Origin: JASGMR01 sp963664675
GTDB taxonomy: Bacteria; Thermotogota; Thermotogae; Petrotogales; Kosmotogaceae
Reading direction: 5' to 3'
Length of the DNA stretch: 64,000 bases
Assembly (NCBI GenBank): GCA_963664675.2
Contig: CAXXLB010000009.1
Coordinates: 372,001 to 436,000 of the forward strand
Of this stretch, positions 53,066 to 61,115 are shown piece by piece (the stretch's first letter is position 1; each line of letters begins with the position of its first letter). The position numbers and the translations under genes were made by a program. The notes beneath the pieces were generated by a model. That model saw only the letters and a list, made by a program, of their open reading frames with translations, had not been told where the DNA came from and ran no database searches.

Positions 53066-54263
53066 TCTTTTCATCCCCCAGAATTCTCTCAAACAGGGAA
53101 TCGATCTCTTCAATAAATGACTCTTCATCATTTCTCTGCTGGTAATTTTTCATCATTTTTAACGCACGAAGGGTCTCTTTGCTTTTTTCTCTATACTTTA
53201 CCCATTCGCTTGAATTTTTTATAATTTCACCTATGACCTCTTCCTCTGAAAGCTTTGAATAATCTTTGAATTCAAAATTTTCCGTTTTTCTCTTAACGGA
53301 AACGAAGGCTTTCAATACCCCTTTTTCCATCAAATAATTCTCTATTTTTTTCACATCGACGGAAAAATCATACGAATCTGTTAAAATATTCAGAACAAAA
53401 AGGCAACCATTCGGAATTTCTTTTTTATCGATCTCGGCGAAAAGCTTCCCTTCAAATTCCCCGGAAAATTTTTCATTAACGGTGTAATCCATGCGTATTT
53501 TTTTCCTTATTCTTTCCAGAACACTGAAATACTCCACTTTTTTTGAAGATGTATCCAAAATGAAAAAGCCTTTCTCCCCACTCTCAGCTATATCCCAATA
53601 TTCAAGTGACCCGGGTACGAAGAAGAACGGCGAGTCCGAAGGATAAATTTTTTTACTGTGAATATGTCCACCAGCAATATAAATGACCCTATCTTTGAAC
53701 AAATCAAGAGTTTCGCTTTTAACGAGACCCGGGAAAAAATCCTCACCATTTCCGATACAGGTATGGGTAACTATGAAATTTTTGTTCCCTTTCAGATTTT
53801 CTGCCAGCAGAGCCAAAATTTCATCGGTATTTGACCCGAAATAGTTGATTCCATAAAAGTCTATCCCTTCAATATGAAACGGAATGAATTCGTACGAATT
53901 TCCAGTTCTCTTAACACTGTCAATGAAAAAAACATTTTCAAAACTGTCAAAAAAGGAGACCCAGGACTTCTCCTGAAAGAATGTTCTGTCGTGATTTCCC
54001 TCTATGAGTAAAACTTTTATTTTTCTATCTATAAGTTTTTTAATAAGACTCTGCGCATCTTCAAGATTTTTTGGACTTATATCTTTCTTATCAAAAAAAT
54101 CTCCTGAAACTATGAAAATATCCACACCTTTTTCAATGGCTTCAGATATAACATATTCAAATGCTTTAAAAAAATCTTTGTATCTTTCCTTAGAATAAAG
54201 TGAATCCGGGGAACCTGCGGGTCTTCTTCCCAAATGTAAATCTGAACAGTGCAGAATTTTCAT
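53052..54263 (-). CDS. sbcD: SbcD/Mre11-type nuclease subunit
   Basis: The 403-residue protein has the metallophosphoesterase motifs: HCSDLHLGR at residues 4-12, IFIVSGDFFDKKDIS near 48, LIEGNHDR near 86, THTCIGNG near 165 and GGHIHSKK near 198. These place the two metal ions for 3' to 5' exonuclease and endonuclease action. It is translated before sbcC and the frames overlap. A GAGAAT-type site precedes the ATG. Confidence 0.93.
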   Translation of the reverse strand: MKILHCSDLHLGRRPAGSPDSLYSKERYKDFFKAFEYVISEAIEKGVDIFIVSGDFFDKKDISPKNLEDAQSLIKKLIDRKIKVLLIEGNHDRTFFQEKSWVSFFDSFENVFFIDSVKRTGNSYEFIPFHIEGIDFYGINYFGSNTDEILALLAENLKGNKNFIVTHTCIGNGEDFFPGLVKSETLDLFKDRVIYIAGGHIHSKKIYPSDSPFFFVPGSLEYWDIAESGEKGFFILDTSSKKVEYFSVLERIRKKIRMDYTVNEKFSGEFEGKLFAEIDKKEIPNGCLFVLNILTDSYDFSVDVKKIENYLMEKGVLKAFVSVKRKTENFEFKDYSKLSEEEVIGEIIKNSSEWVKYREKSKETLRALKMMKNYQQRNDEESFIEEIDSLFERILGDEKNDNR

Positions 54264-54483
54264 ACATTATTCTCCTTTTAAGACCTTTTAAATAATTATA
54301 TCAAATTACAAACTTTAAATTTTCAATCAACCCGGATTTTTACGTATATCTTTGAGATAAAGTATAAGAACAAATCCTGTCAAAAAATAGGATACAAATG
54401 AAAAATCATAAAAAATGCTGTGATATTAATTGTTTGTTTCAATGGATAAAACCCGTTGTCGATTAATTCTATCGGTTAACACA

Positions 54484-54613
54484 TTGATAAACAGCGTAGT
54501 TTAGTGTAAAATTAATTTAACTTCTTTATAGGTACCTTTCTTTTTTTCTTAATCAAAGGAATCTAGAGATTAACCCGGATCTCTTAACTCAAATTGAGAT
54601 TTGGGTTTTTCTT
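54484..54613 (+). ncRNA. Promoter and attenuator-like leader of the second suf pair
   Basis: TTGATA (54484-54489) and TAAAAT (54507-54512) are 17 bases apart. The predicted RNA soon meets a terminator: 12 pairs (AACCCGGATCTC at 54572-54583 with 54596-54607, two G-U) and a T-rich tail. An earlier hairpin, AGAGAT (54565-54570) with ATCTCT (54579-54584), would break that terminator. This gives a terminator/antiterminator design. It could also make a short RNA of about 95 bases. The 240 bases from here to sufC have no gene. Confidence 0.5.
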
Positions 54614-54850
54614 TTCAAAATTTACGGATTTACTTCACTATTGAAAGACATGTTAATTTGAAAAATCGAAAAGTGGTGCGTTCAACAATTCATATTCCTG
54701 TTGATCATGGGAAATATTGTGATCTTTTTAGTAAGCTTTTCAAATTTAATAAAAGAGTAATATTATCGGGTATAATTCTTTATATTTTTGTTGTACAATT
54801 ATCTTTGCAACGGGATACCTTTCACGACAGGTTCTTAGGGAGGAAGCATA

Positions 54851-55603
54851 ATGTTAATTATAAAAGATCTGAGTTTTTCTACGGAAGAGAAAAATATAAT
54901 AAAAAATATAGGATACGATTTTAAACCGGGAAAGATATACGCCATTTTAGGTAACAACGGTGTCGGGAAATCCACTCTGGTAAAGATCATAATGGGAATG
55001 AACGGCTATTTCAAGAATCATGGCGGAACGATTTTTTTCGAAAACAACGATATAACCGAACTGTCACTGGTAGAAAGGGCAAAATTGGGGATAACCATCA
55101 CAAATCAAGAACCCGCACGATTTAAAGGTATTTCCGTCGAAGCGTACCTTAAACTCGGAGGGAAAAACAGCTATTCCGACAAAGAAATCATAGACGCCTT
55201 ACGGACGGTCGGACTGAATGGAATCTACAGATTCAGAAAAGTTGATAAAACGTTGAGTGGTGGGGAAAGGAAAAGAATAGAACTGGCTTCAATCCTTCTT
55301 ATCAAACCCAAAGTTGTTATCTTCGATGAGCCCGATTCAGGTATAGATATGATGAGCAATTCCATGCTGGCCGACGTTATTAAAAAACTAAAAGAAAAAA
55401 ATTCGACTGTTATTATCATAACTCACAGAGAGGAAATTTCATTACTTGCCGACGTAGCCCTATTGCTTTGCAACGGTTATATAAGAGATGTCGGAGATCC
55501 AGCAAGAATAAACAAGCTCTATAAAGAAACCTGTGATGTGTGTGGTCACGTGAACAGACCTATAAATGAAGAGGTGATAGAAAATGACGTTAACTGGAAA
55601 TAA
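54851..55603 (+). CDS. sufC: SufC-family Fe-S assembly ATPase (second pair)
   Basis: The 250-residue protein has Walker A GNNGVGKST, Q-loop TITNQEPAR, signature LSGGERKRIELASI and Walker B VVIFDEPDSGIDMM. Its tail adds CDVCGHVN, a CxxC pair not seen in the first copy. It overlaps sufB by 20 bases, with a strong site (GGGAGGAAGC) at the start. Its AT-rich codon use matches the neighbours, so this is probably the resident minimal CB-type unit of the organism. Confidence 0.93.
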   Translation: MLIIKDLSFSTEEKNIIKNIGYDFKPGKIYAILGNNGVGKSTLVKIIMGMNGYFKNHGGTIFFENNDITELSLVERAKLGITITNQEPARFKGISVEAYLKLGGKNSYSDKEIIDALRTVGLNGIYRFRKVDKTLSGGERKRIELASILLIKPKVVIFDEPDSGIDMMSNSMLADVIKKLKEKNSTVIIITHREEISLLADVALLLCNGYIRDVGDPARINKLYKETCDVCGHVNRPINEEVIENDVNWK

Positions 55604-56546
55604 AGCCAAAGAATTTGAATATATATCTAAAGCTTATGAGCAATCCGGAGGAAAAATTGACAATCTACTCGCAAAAGACATCGTATCAATAGTGGTTAGC
55701 GGAAGCGAAGTTATCGGCAGAAATACGGTTGATGGTGTTCATATAGATGCAAAAACGAATGACAATTTCGTTTATATGAAACTCATAGTTGATGATAACA
55801 TCGTATTAAAAAAACCCATTCACCTCTGTATCGGTTATCTAAAAGATTTTGGAGAACAGAATTTAGAATTTGAAATTAAAATCGGAAAAAATTCCAGAGT
55901 TAATTTTATTTCACATTGTACTTTCCCCGCATCCAAAAATATATATCACAATATGTTATCCAATATAACTCTCGATGAAGGTGCGGAATCTAATTATACG
56001 GATGTTCACTATCATAACGACAACGGCTTTGTGAATCTGAATACAAAATATTTCATAAATATAGGTAAAAAAGCAAAATTTGATAACAGATTCTCTCTCA
56101 CTCAAACAAGAGTAGGTAAAATGAATATTTTAATGAACATGAACCTCGACGATTATGCCAGGGCTTACGCGGAAACAAAAGTAAAAGAAAAACTCGATGA
56201 CAAAGTGAATATAACCGAGATAATCAAATTGAACGGCAAGAATTCCTCCGGTATGGCAAAAACATACGTTATCGGCCAGGATGAAAGTAATGCAGAGGTT
56301 TTCAACGAGGTTTACGGCATAGGTGACAATTCAAAGGGTCACATCGAATGTGATGAAATAATCGCAGGAAGAAAAGTCAAACTAACGACGATACCAAAAC
56401 TCGAAGTAATCAACAATACCTCGGAAATAACGCACGAGGCTTCGGTTGGAAGAATAAATTCCGAACAACTTGAAACGCTCATGTCTAAAGGTCTAGATGA
56501 GGAAGAAGCTTCGCAAATGATAATAGATGGAATCTTGTCGGATTGA
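55584..56546 (+). CDS. sufB: SufB-family Fe-S scaffold (second pair)
   Basis: The 320-residue protein is shorter than the first SufB (389) but keeps the C-terminal core: GIGDNSKGHIECDEIIAGRK, then IPKLEVINNTSEITHEASVG and RINSEQLETLMSKGLDEEEA. The beta-helix in the middle has the usual alternating residues. The start has GAGGTGATAG inside the end of sufC. With SufC it should assemble iron-sulfur clusters; no desulfurase gene is near by. Confidence 0.9.
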   Translation: MTLTGNKAKEFEYISKAYEQSGGKIDNLLAKDIVSIVVSGSEVIGRNTVDGVHIDAKTNDNFVYMKLIVDDNIVLKKPIHLCIGYLKDFGEQNLEFEIKIGKNSRVNFISHCTFPASKNIYHNMLSNITLDEGAESNYTDVHYHNDNGFVNLNTKYFINIGKKAKFDNRFSLTQTRVGKMNILMNMNLDDYARAYAETKVKEKLDDKVNITEIIKLNGKNSSGMAKTYVIGQDESNAEVFNEVYGIGDNSKGHIECDEIIAGRKVKLTTIPKLEVINNTSEITHEASVGRINSEQLETLMSKGLDEEEASQMIIDGILSD

Positions 56547-56577
56547 ATTAATTTCCCCGTTCAGTTAAAAATAATTG

Positions 56578-56605
56578 AAGAGAGTTTTATACTCTCTTTT
56601 TTTAT
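56578..56605 (+). terminator. Terminator of the second suf pair
   Basis: AAGAGAGT and ACTCTCTT (8 bp) enclose a 5-base loop, followed by a long T run interrupted once by A. It begins about 30 bases after the sufB stop. Confidence 0.85.
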
Positions 56606-56676
56606 TTTTCAGAAAAACTTTTAAACTTCAAAAAGCAACTTCATAACGATAAAAAGGTACCAAAGATATCATTTTA

Positions 56677-56758
56677 AATCAGTATAAAGACGTATAAGAT
56701 TTATAATCAGTATCTATTATCAATAGTACTGATTAGCGCTGATAGGACGTCTTTTTTT
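56677..56758 (+). ncRNA. Structured RNA element ending in a T run, upstream of rocD
   Basis: An outer stem (AAAGACGT 56686-56693 with ACGTCTTT 56747-56754) encloses a long hairpin (AATCAGTA plus CTATT with AATAG plus TACTGATT, 56705-56734) and ends in seven T. A second AATCAGTA (56677-56684) could pair with the same TACTGATT, giving two alternative folds. A 13-base sequence with TATAAT recurs at 56699 and 56849. It may be a leader switch or a small RNA. Confidence 0.4.
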
Positions 56759-56884
56759 AAAGTGCTATAATGAGGAAAATGATGTTATTTTCTCGTTTTT
56801 ATGACCTGATGGTCTTTGCCATTGGAAAATGATTGCTTTTAAAAAATAATTTATAATCAGTCTTTTTATTGAGGAGGTAAGCTG

Positions 56885-58126
56885 ATGAATAAATCAGAAA
56901 GAATAATAGAACAAACTGAAAAATGGAGTGCAAGTAATTATGCCCCGCTTCCGGTGGTAATTGAAAAAGGTGAGGGTGTATGGGTATGGGACGTTAATGG
57001 CAAAAAGTATCTGGATATGTTGGCCGCATATTCCGCATTAAATCAAGGTCACTGTCACCCAAAAATTATAAAGGCTATGATTGAACAGGCAAATAAATGC
57101 ACCTTAACTTCCCGGGCTTTTCATAACGATAAGATGGGAAGTTTTTTGGAAAAACTCTGCAAACTCACAGGTTTTGAAAAGGCTCTACCGATGAATTCAG
57201 GCGCAGAAGCGGTTGAAACTGCATTGAAGGTTGCAAGAAAGTGGGGCTATCAAAAAAAGGGCATCCCGAAAGATAAGGGAGAAATTATAGCCTGTGAAAA
57301 TAATTTCGCCGGTAGAACGATAAGTATAATAAGTTTCTCTTCGGAGGAACAATACAAAGAAGGTTTTGGACCGTTCACACCCGGTTTTAAAATTATTCCT
57401 TACAACGATGTGGAAGCTTTGGAAAATGCAATAAATGAAAACACTATAGCTTTTATAGTTGAGCCTGTACAGGGAGAAGGCGGAATAATAGTTCCAGATG
57501 AAGGTTATCTTAAAAAAGTGAGAGAAATAACCAAAAAGAACAATGTGCTGCTGATTCTCGATGAAATACAAAGTGGGTTTGGAAGAACCGGGGAATTATT
57601 CGCATATTATTACGAAAATATAAAACCGGACATACTGGTCATGGGAAAGGCACTGAGCGGCGGTGCTTATCCGGTATCTGCGATAGTCACCGATAATGAA
57701 ATTATGGATGTTTTAAAACCCGGAGACCACGGTTCTACATTCGGGGGAAATCCTGTGGCTGCCGCTGTCGCCATGGCGGCATTGGATGTACTCATAGATG
57801 AAGAACTTCCTCAAAAATCCAAAAAACTCGGCAAATACTTGATGGAAGAGTTGAAAAAGATAAACAGCCCAGCGATAAAAGAAATCAGAGGTAAGGGTCT
57901 GTTCATTGGAATTGAAATAAAGAAAGAGTTTGGCACTGCGAGAAAATACACTGAAAAACTTGAAGAAATGGGAGTGCTGTGTAAGGCAACCCATGGTCAG
58001 ACAATAAGGCTTGCCCCTCCTTTAATCATCACGAAGGAAGAACTGGATTTCGCCATTGCTAAAATAAAAAATGTTCTTGAGGAAGTCACGAAGGAAGAAT
58101 TGAATTTTGTACAATCGATAAAATAA
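56885..58126 (+). CDS. rocD: Ornithine aminotransferase (RocD-like)
   Basis: The 413-residue protein is a class III aminotransferase close to ornithine--oxo-acid transaminase: NYAPLPVVIEKGEGVWVWD at the start, MNSGAEAVETALK near 103, EPVQGEGGI near 193, LILDEIQSGFGRTG near 223 and VMGKALSGG with Lys255 as the probable PLP site. It converts ornithine and 2-oxoglutarate to glutamate semialdehyde and glutamate, linking arginine breakdown to proline. The site TGAGGAGGTAAG is excellent. It stands alone behind a structured leader. Confidence 0.9.
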   Translation: MNKSERIIEQTEKWSASNYAPLPVVIEKGEGVWVWDVNGKKYLDMLAAYSALNQGHCHPKIIKAMIEQANKCTLTSRAFHNDKMGSFLEKLCKLTGFEKALPMNSGAEAVETALKVARKWGYQKKGIPKDKGEIIACENNFAGRTISIISFSSEEQYKEGFGPFTPGFKIIPYNDVEALENAINENTIAFIVEPVQGEGGIIVPDEGYLKKVREITKKNNVLLILDEIQSGFGRTGELFAYYYENIKPDILVMGKALSGGAYPVSAIVTDNEIMDVLKPGDHGSTFGGNPVAAAVAMAALDVLIDEELPQKSKKLGKYLMEELKKINSPAIKEIRGKGLFIGIEIKKEFGTARKYTEKLEEMGVLCKATHGQTIRLAPPLIITKEELDFAIAKIKNVLEEVTKEELNFVQSIK

Positions 58127-58203
58127 AAAAGTTTCTTGAGAACGTCTGATTTAAGATTTTTAAAATACTTATAGTAATTCATTTCAAATCAATATTTAAA
58201 AGC

Positions 58204-58230
58204 AAAACCGCCCAAATGTGGGCGGTTTTT
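58204..58230. terminator. Bidirectional terminator between rocD and ferritin genes
   Basis: AAAACCGCCC and GGGCGGTTTT give a 10-bp G/C-rich stem with T and A runs on both sides, so it can stop the convergent rocD and ferritin transcripts. Confidence 0.9.
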
Positions 58231-58248
58231 ATCGATAAAAAATATTAT

Positions 58249-58764
58249 TTACTCTTCTGCATCGGTTGGTGGTGTGAAGGGCGCTCTCTGTCCCAATTGC
58301 TGATCAATCATCAGCAACGCATGGCCTTTTGCACCGGTAATTTTAAGTTTTTTCAAAACATTTCTGAAGTTGTTCTCTTCTTCAATCTGCTCAGCAACAT
58401 ACCAACTCAGAAAGTCATTTGTAGCGGGATCACCTGCTTCATCACTCAGCTTAACCAGATTATGAATTCTCTTTGTCACATATTTTTCATGCTCGTATGC
58501 TTTTTCCAATATTTCCTGTAATGATTCAAATTTTGTTTCGGGTTTATCTACAGCGGGAATTACAATTTTTTCATCCATTTCACCCAAAAATTTTACGAAT
58601 TTCATGGCATGAAACCTCTCTTCATCCGCCTGTATAAACATGAATTTGGCAGTTCCTTCATATCCTTCTTTGAGAGCCCAGGCCGCCATACCTAAATATA
58701 TATATTCCGAATCAAATTCTGCTTTGATCTGATCATTTATCGCATTCACTAATTTCTTATCCAT
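58249..58764 (-). CDS. Ferritin
   Basis: The 171-residue protein has the four-helix ferritin pattern: AINDQIKAEFDSEYIYLGMA at residues 6-25, EGTAKFMFIQADEERFHAMK near 35 and SWYVAEQIEEENNFRNVLKK near 120. The ferroxidase ligands (Glu and His in EERFH, Glu in EEEN) are present. It oxidises and stores iron in a shell of many subunits. It faces rocD across a shared terminator. The good GGAGGCGAT site lies before the start. Confidence 0.93.
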   Translation of the reverse strand: MDKKLVNAINDQIKAEFDSEYIYLGMAAWALKEGYEGTAKFMFIQADEERFHAMKFVKFLGEMDEKIVIPAVDKPETKFESLQEILEKAYEHEKYVTKRIHNLVKLSDEAGDPATNDFLSWYVAEQIEEENNFRNVLKKLKITGAKGHALLMIDQQLGQRAPFTPPTDAEE

Positions 58765-58821
58765 AAAATCGCCTCCTTATAGCCATTCTAAATATTAATA
58801 TATCAGAAAAATCACTTTTTT

Positions 58822-59832
58822 TCAATATATATCATCACTCATATTAACTGTTCTGGTTCCAAGCATAGGAATATATTCGGAAATTTCTTTGTTCTCATTG
58901 TTTTTCCAATAATCGATGTACGACTCCGCCTGAGCTTCAAGTCTGTCAATATTATGAATTATTATCGCCTCAAGTGTTTTTGGCTGAACAACAGATCCCC
59001 ATTCTTTCAGCCCATGATGGCTCAGAATCACATGCATTATCTGACTTTTTATCGATTGAGGAAAATCTTTTATCATGCCGAAATAGTCATTCAATATCTG
59101 CACACCTATTCCAATATGATCTTCAAGTGCTCCGTCAATGGTAATCTGAAAAGAAGCATCTTCAAGATCATAACTTTTGATTTTCCCTATATCGTGCAGG
59201 AGTGCGGACGCAATCAGCACATCTCTGTCCAGATTTTCAAATATTTTTATTTTCGATATCTGATCACATATCATCGCTATATTTAAACTATGTTGCAATA
59301 ATCCACCTATTCTCACATGATGATTTCTGGTAGCCGCGGGTGCTAAAAAGTAATTCAAAAGCCTGGTTTTCTCATCTATAAATATTTTTTCAAGAAGTTC
59401 TTTTATTTTTTCATTCTTAATTGATTTTATGTATTCGATCAGTTTCTTTTCATATTCTTTTCTCTTTTCAAACACTGGCATCAACGAGCAAATTTCCGGG
59501 ATCTCTTTTACTATTTCGCTATATTTCTTTATACTTCTTATATTTATGTCGTATCCCCACTTTTTATCGACACCGTATTCTGCAACTATCACTCCGCCGG
59601 CATAAGGTTCTTCCATCCAGTTCCAGGATTTTGCATTGACAATCATTTTACCATCCCTGATTTTAAGATTGTAATATTCTTTTCCATTTCTCGTGAAAGC
59701 CTTCGCCGATTCAACGACCAGAAATATTCCGTGATTGTTGTTCACAAAATTTCTTATTCCGTATTTTTCATCGCTCAGTTTTTCTTCAATATCGCTCAGA
59801 GTTGGAAAATATTCTTCCTTGATCTTTATCAT
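58822..59832 (-). CDS. HD-domain protein with OB-fold (YhaM-like)
   Basis: The 336-residue protein has an N-terminal OB-fold-like part (FLVVESAKAFTRNGKEYYNL) and a C-terminal HD domain: NHHVRIGGLLQHSLNIAMI near residue 168, ALLHDIGKIKSYDL near 210 and HVILSHHGLKEWGS near 265. The APAATRNHH and GGLLQHS pattern resembles the 3'-5' exoribonuclease YhaM of Firmicutes. Metal-binding His and Asp residues are intact. Its stop overlaps the ridA start? In fact ridA comes first and its stop overlaps this start by four bases (ATGA), so the two are coupled. Confidence 0.82.
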   Translation of the reverse strand: MIKIKEEYFPTLSDIEEKLSDEKYGIRNFVNNNHGIFLVVESAKAFTRNGKEYYNLKIRDGKMIVNAKSWNWMEEPYAGGVIVAEYGVDKKWGYDINIRSIKKYSEIVKEIPEICSLMPVFEKRKEYEKKLIEYIKSIKNEKIKELLEKIFIDEKTRLLNYFLAPAATRNHHVRIGGLLQHSLNIAMICDQISKIKIFENLDRDVLIASALLHDIGKIKSYDLEDASFQITIDGALEDHIGIGVQILNDYFGMIKDFPQSIKSQIMHVILSHHGLKEWGSVVQPKTLEAIIIHNIDRLEAQAESYIDYWKNNENKEISEYIPMLGTRTVNMSDDIY

Positions 59833-60203
59833 CTTTTTGCAATCAATTCGATTTCTATATCTACACCTTTTGGTAAATCGCTTACTTCGACAAAGGACCT
59901 CGCCGGCTTATGATCACCAAAGAAGTCTGCATATATCCCATTAACTTTTCCGAAATTCCCCAAATCTTTCACAAATACTGTAGTTTTAACAACATTCTTT
60001 GGTTCCAGGCCGGCCTCTTTTAATATTGCACCGATATTTTTAAACACAACAGATGTTTTCTCTTCAATACTTCCTTCCGTTAACTTTCCTGTCTCTGCAT
60101 CAGCAGGAATCTGGCCCGAAAGAAATACAAAATCCCCTAAATCTATTGCCTGTGAATATGGTCCTATAGCTGCCGGAGCATTTTTCGTATTAATGTAATT
60201 CAT
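59829..60203 (-). CDS. ridA: RidA family enamine/imine deaminase
   Basis: The 124-residue protein fits RidA throughout: INTKNAPAAIGPYSQAIDLG at the start, FVFLSGQIPADAETGKLTEG near 31, then VVKTTVFVKDLGNFGKVNGI and KPARSFVEVSDLPKGVDIEI. The Arg of ARSFVEV is the conserved active-site residue. RidA hydrolyses reactive 2-aminoacrylate and related imines formed by PLP enzymes. It lies 15 bases after the amidotransferase-like gene and is coupled to the HD gene downstream. Confidence 0.95.
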   Translation of the reverse strand: MNYINTKNAPAAIGPYSQAIDLGDFVFLSGQIPADAETGKLTEGSIEEKTSVVFKNIGAILKEAGLEPKNVVKTTVFVKDLGNFGKVNGIYADFFGDHKPARSFVEVSDLPKGVDIEIELIAKR

Positions 60204-60218
60204 TTGTTTCCACCCCTT

Positions 60219-60941
60219 TTAAAATATTTTGTAATCACTGACAAATTCCGGATACATATTTGATTCATCACTACACATCTTTAAAAAATTAATCAATACC
60301 TGAATTGCGGAAGTTTCCATGTTATTAAGGGTTATAGTAGGATGAAAAACTATCCCATAAATAGGTTTATCCTTATGCTTTATCAACTTTAAGGAATTAT
60401 CTCTCTCACCCCATATGAGATTTATAAAATCTTCTGGTAATGCTGTTATAGAATAATCATGATTCTCCCACACATCCAGTCTTTTTGGAACATTTTCGAG
60501 AATTGGATCATCTATATCACCCTTAAGCGCCCACACCCATTCGTGTACAGGAGCATATCTTATATTTTCACCATATAATTTCGCAATTATCTGACTACCC
60601 ATGCAAATTCCCAAAACGGGAACTTCTGTTTCCAGAATATATCTTGAACCAACTATAGGTTCATTTCCCCCTTTGAAATATGCATCCGTATAAGCTCCCC
60701 CGCTTATGATAAGTCCATCATAATCATTTAATGGGGGAAATTCGCCCTCATAAGTTTTATATACCTCATAATCAACTTTTAAATCTGCAAGAGCCACCTC
60801 AATTGAAGCTCTCGTAACTTCGTAATCATGATCATTCAACAATAAAACTATCTTTGGTGTTTTCGTACTTTCTTTCGCCGCACCAAAAAACATCGCCGCT
60901 ACAAATATAAAAAATAAAATAAAAAAAATTCTTTTTTTCAC
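60219..60941 (-). CDS. Exported class I glutamine-amidotransferase-like protein
   Basis: The 240-residue protein begins with a signal peptide (KKRIFFILFFIFVAAMFFGA) and then a GATase1 fold: LIISGGAYTDAYF near 95, VLGICMGSQIIAKLYGE near 123 (nucleophile Cys in GICMGSQ), and GIVFHPTITLNN near 210. The classical third residue, Glu in the HPE motif, is Thr here (HPT). The GTG start at 60941 has TTGGAGG upstream. A free exported GATase-like domain is unusual; it may be a peptidase such as a gamma-glutamyl hydrolase relative. No synthase partner is near. Confidence 0.75.
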   Translation of the reverse strand: MKKRIFFILFFIFVAAMFFGAAKESTKTPKIVLLLNDHDYEVTRASIEVALADLKVDYEVYKTYEGEFPPLNDYDGLIISGGAYTDAYFKGGNEPIVGSRYILETEVPVLGICMGSQIIAKLYGENIRYAPVHEWVWALKGDIDDPILENVPKRLDVWENHDYSITALPEDFINLIWGERDNSLKLIKHKDKPIYGIVFHPTITLNNMETSAIQVLINFLKMCSDESNMYPEFVSDYKIF

Positions 60942-61080
60942 AGGATGAACCTCCAATAAAAACCACTTACAAACAATCCACAATAATTGTATATAAATAT
61001 CCCACGAATATTAACTCTGTTTTCCTTAAACCTTTCATATTTATTCGATTTCATATAAGTTCAGATAGTAAATAATAACA

Positions 61081-61103
61081 AAAAAGGGGATTTAAATCCC
61101 CTT
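61081..61103 (-). terminator. Terminator of the rpoC transcript
   Basis: A perfect 20-base palindrome (AAGGGGATTT with AAATCCCCTT) is followed on the minus strand by TTTTTGTTATT. It begins 13 bases past the rpoC stop. Confidence 0.9.
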
Positions 61104-61115
61104 CAAATGATTCAA

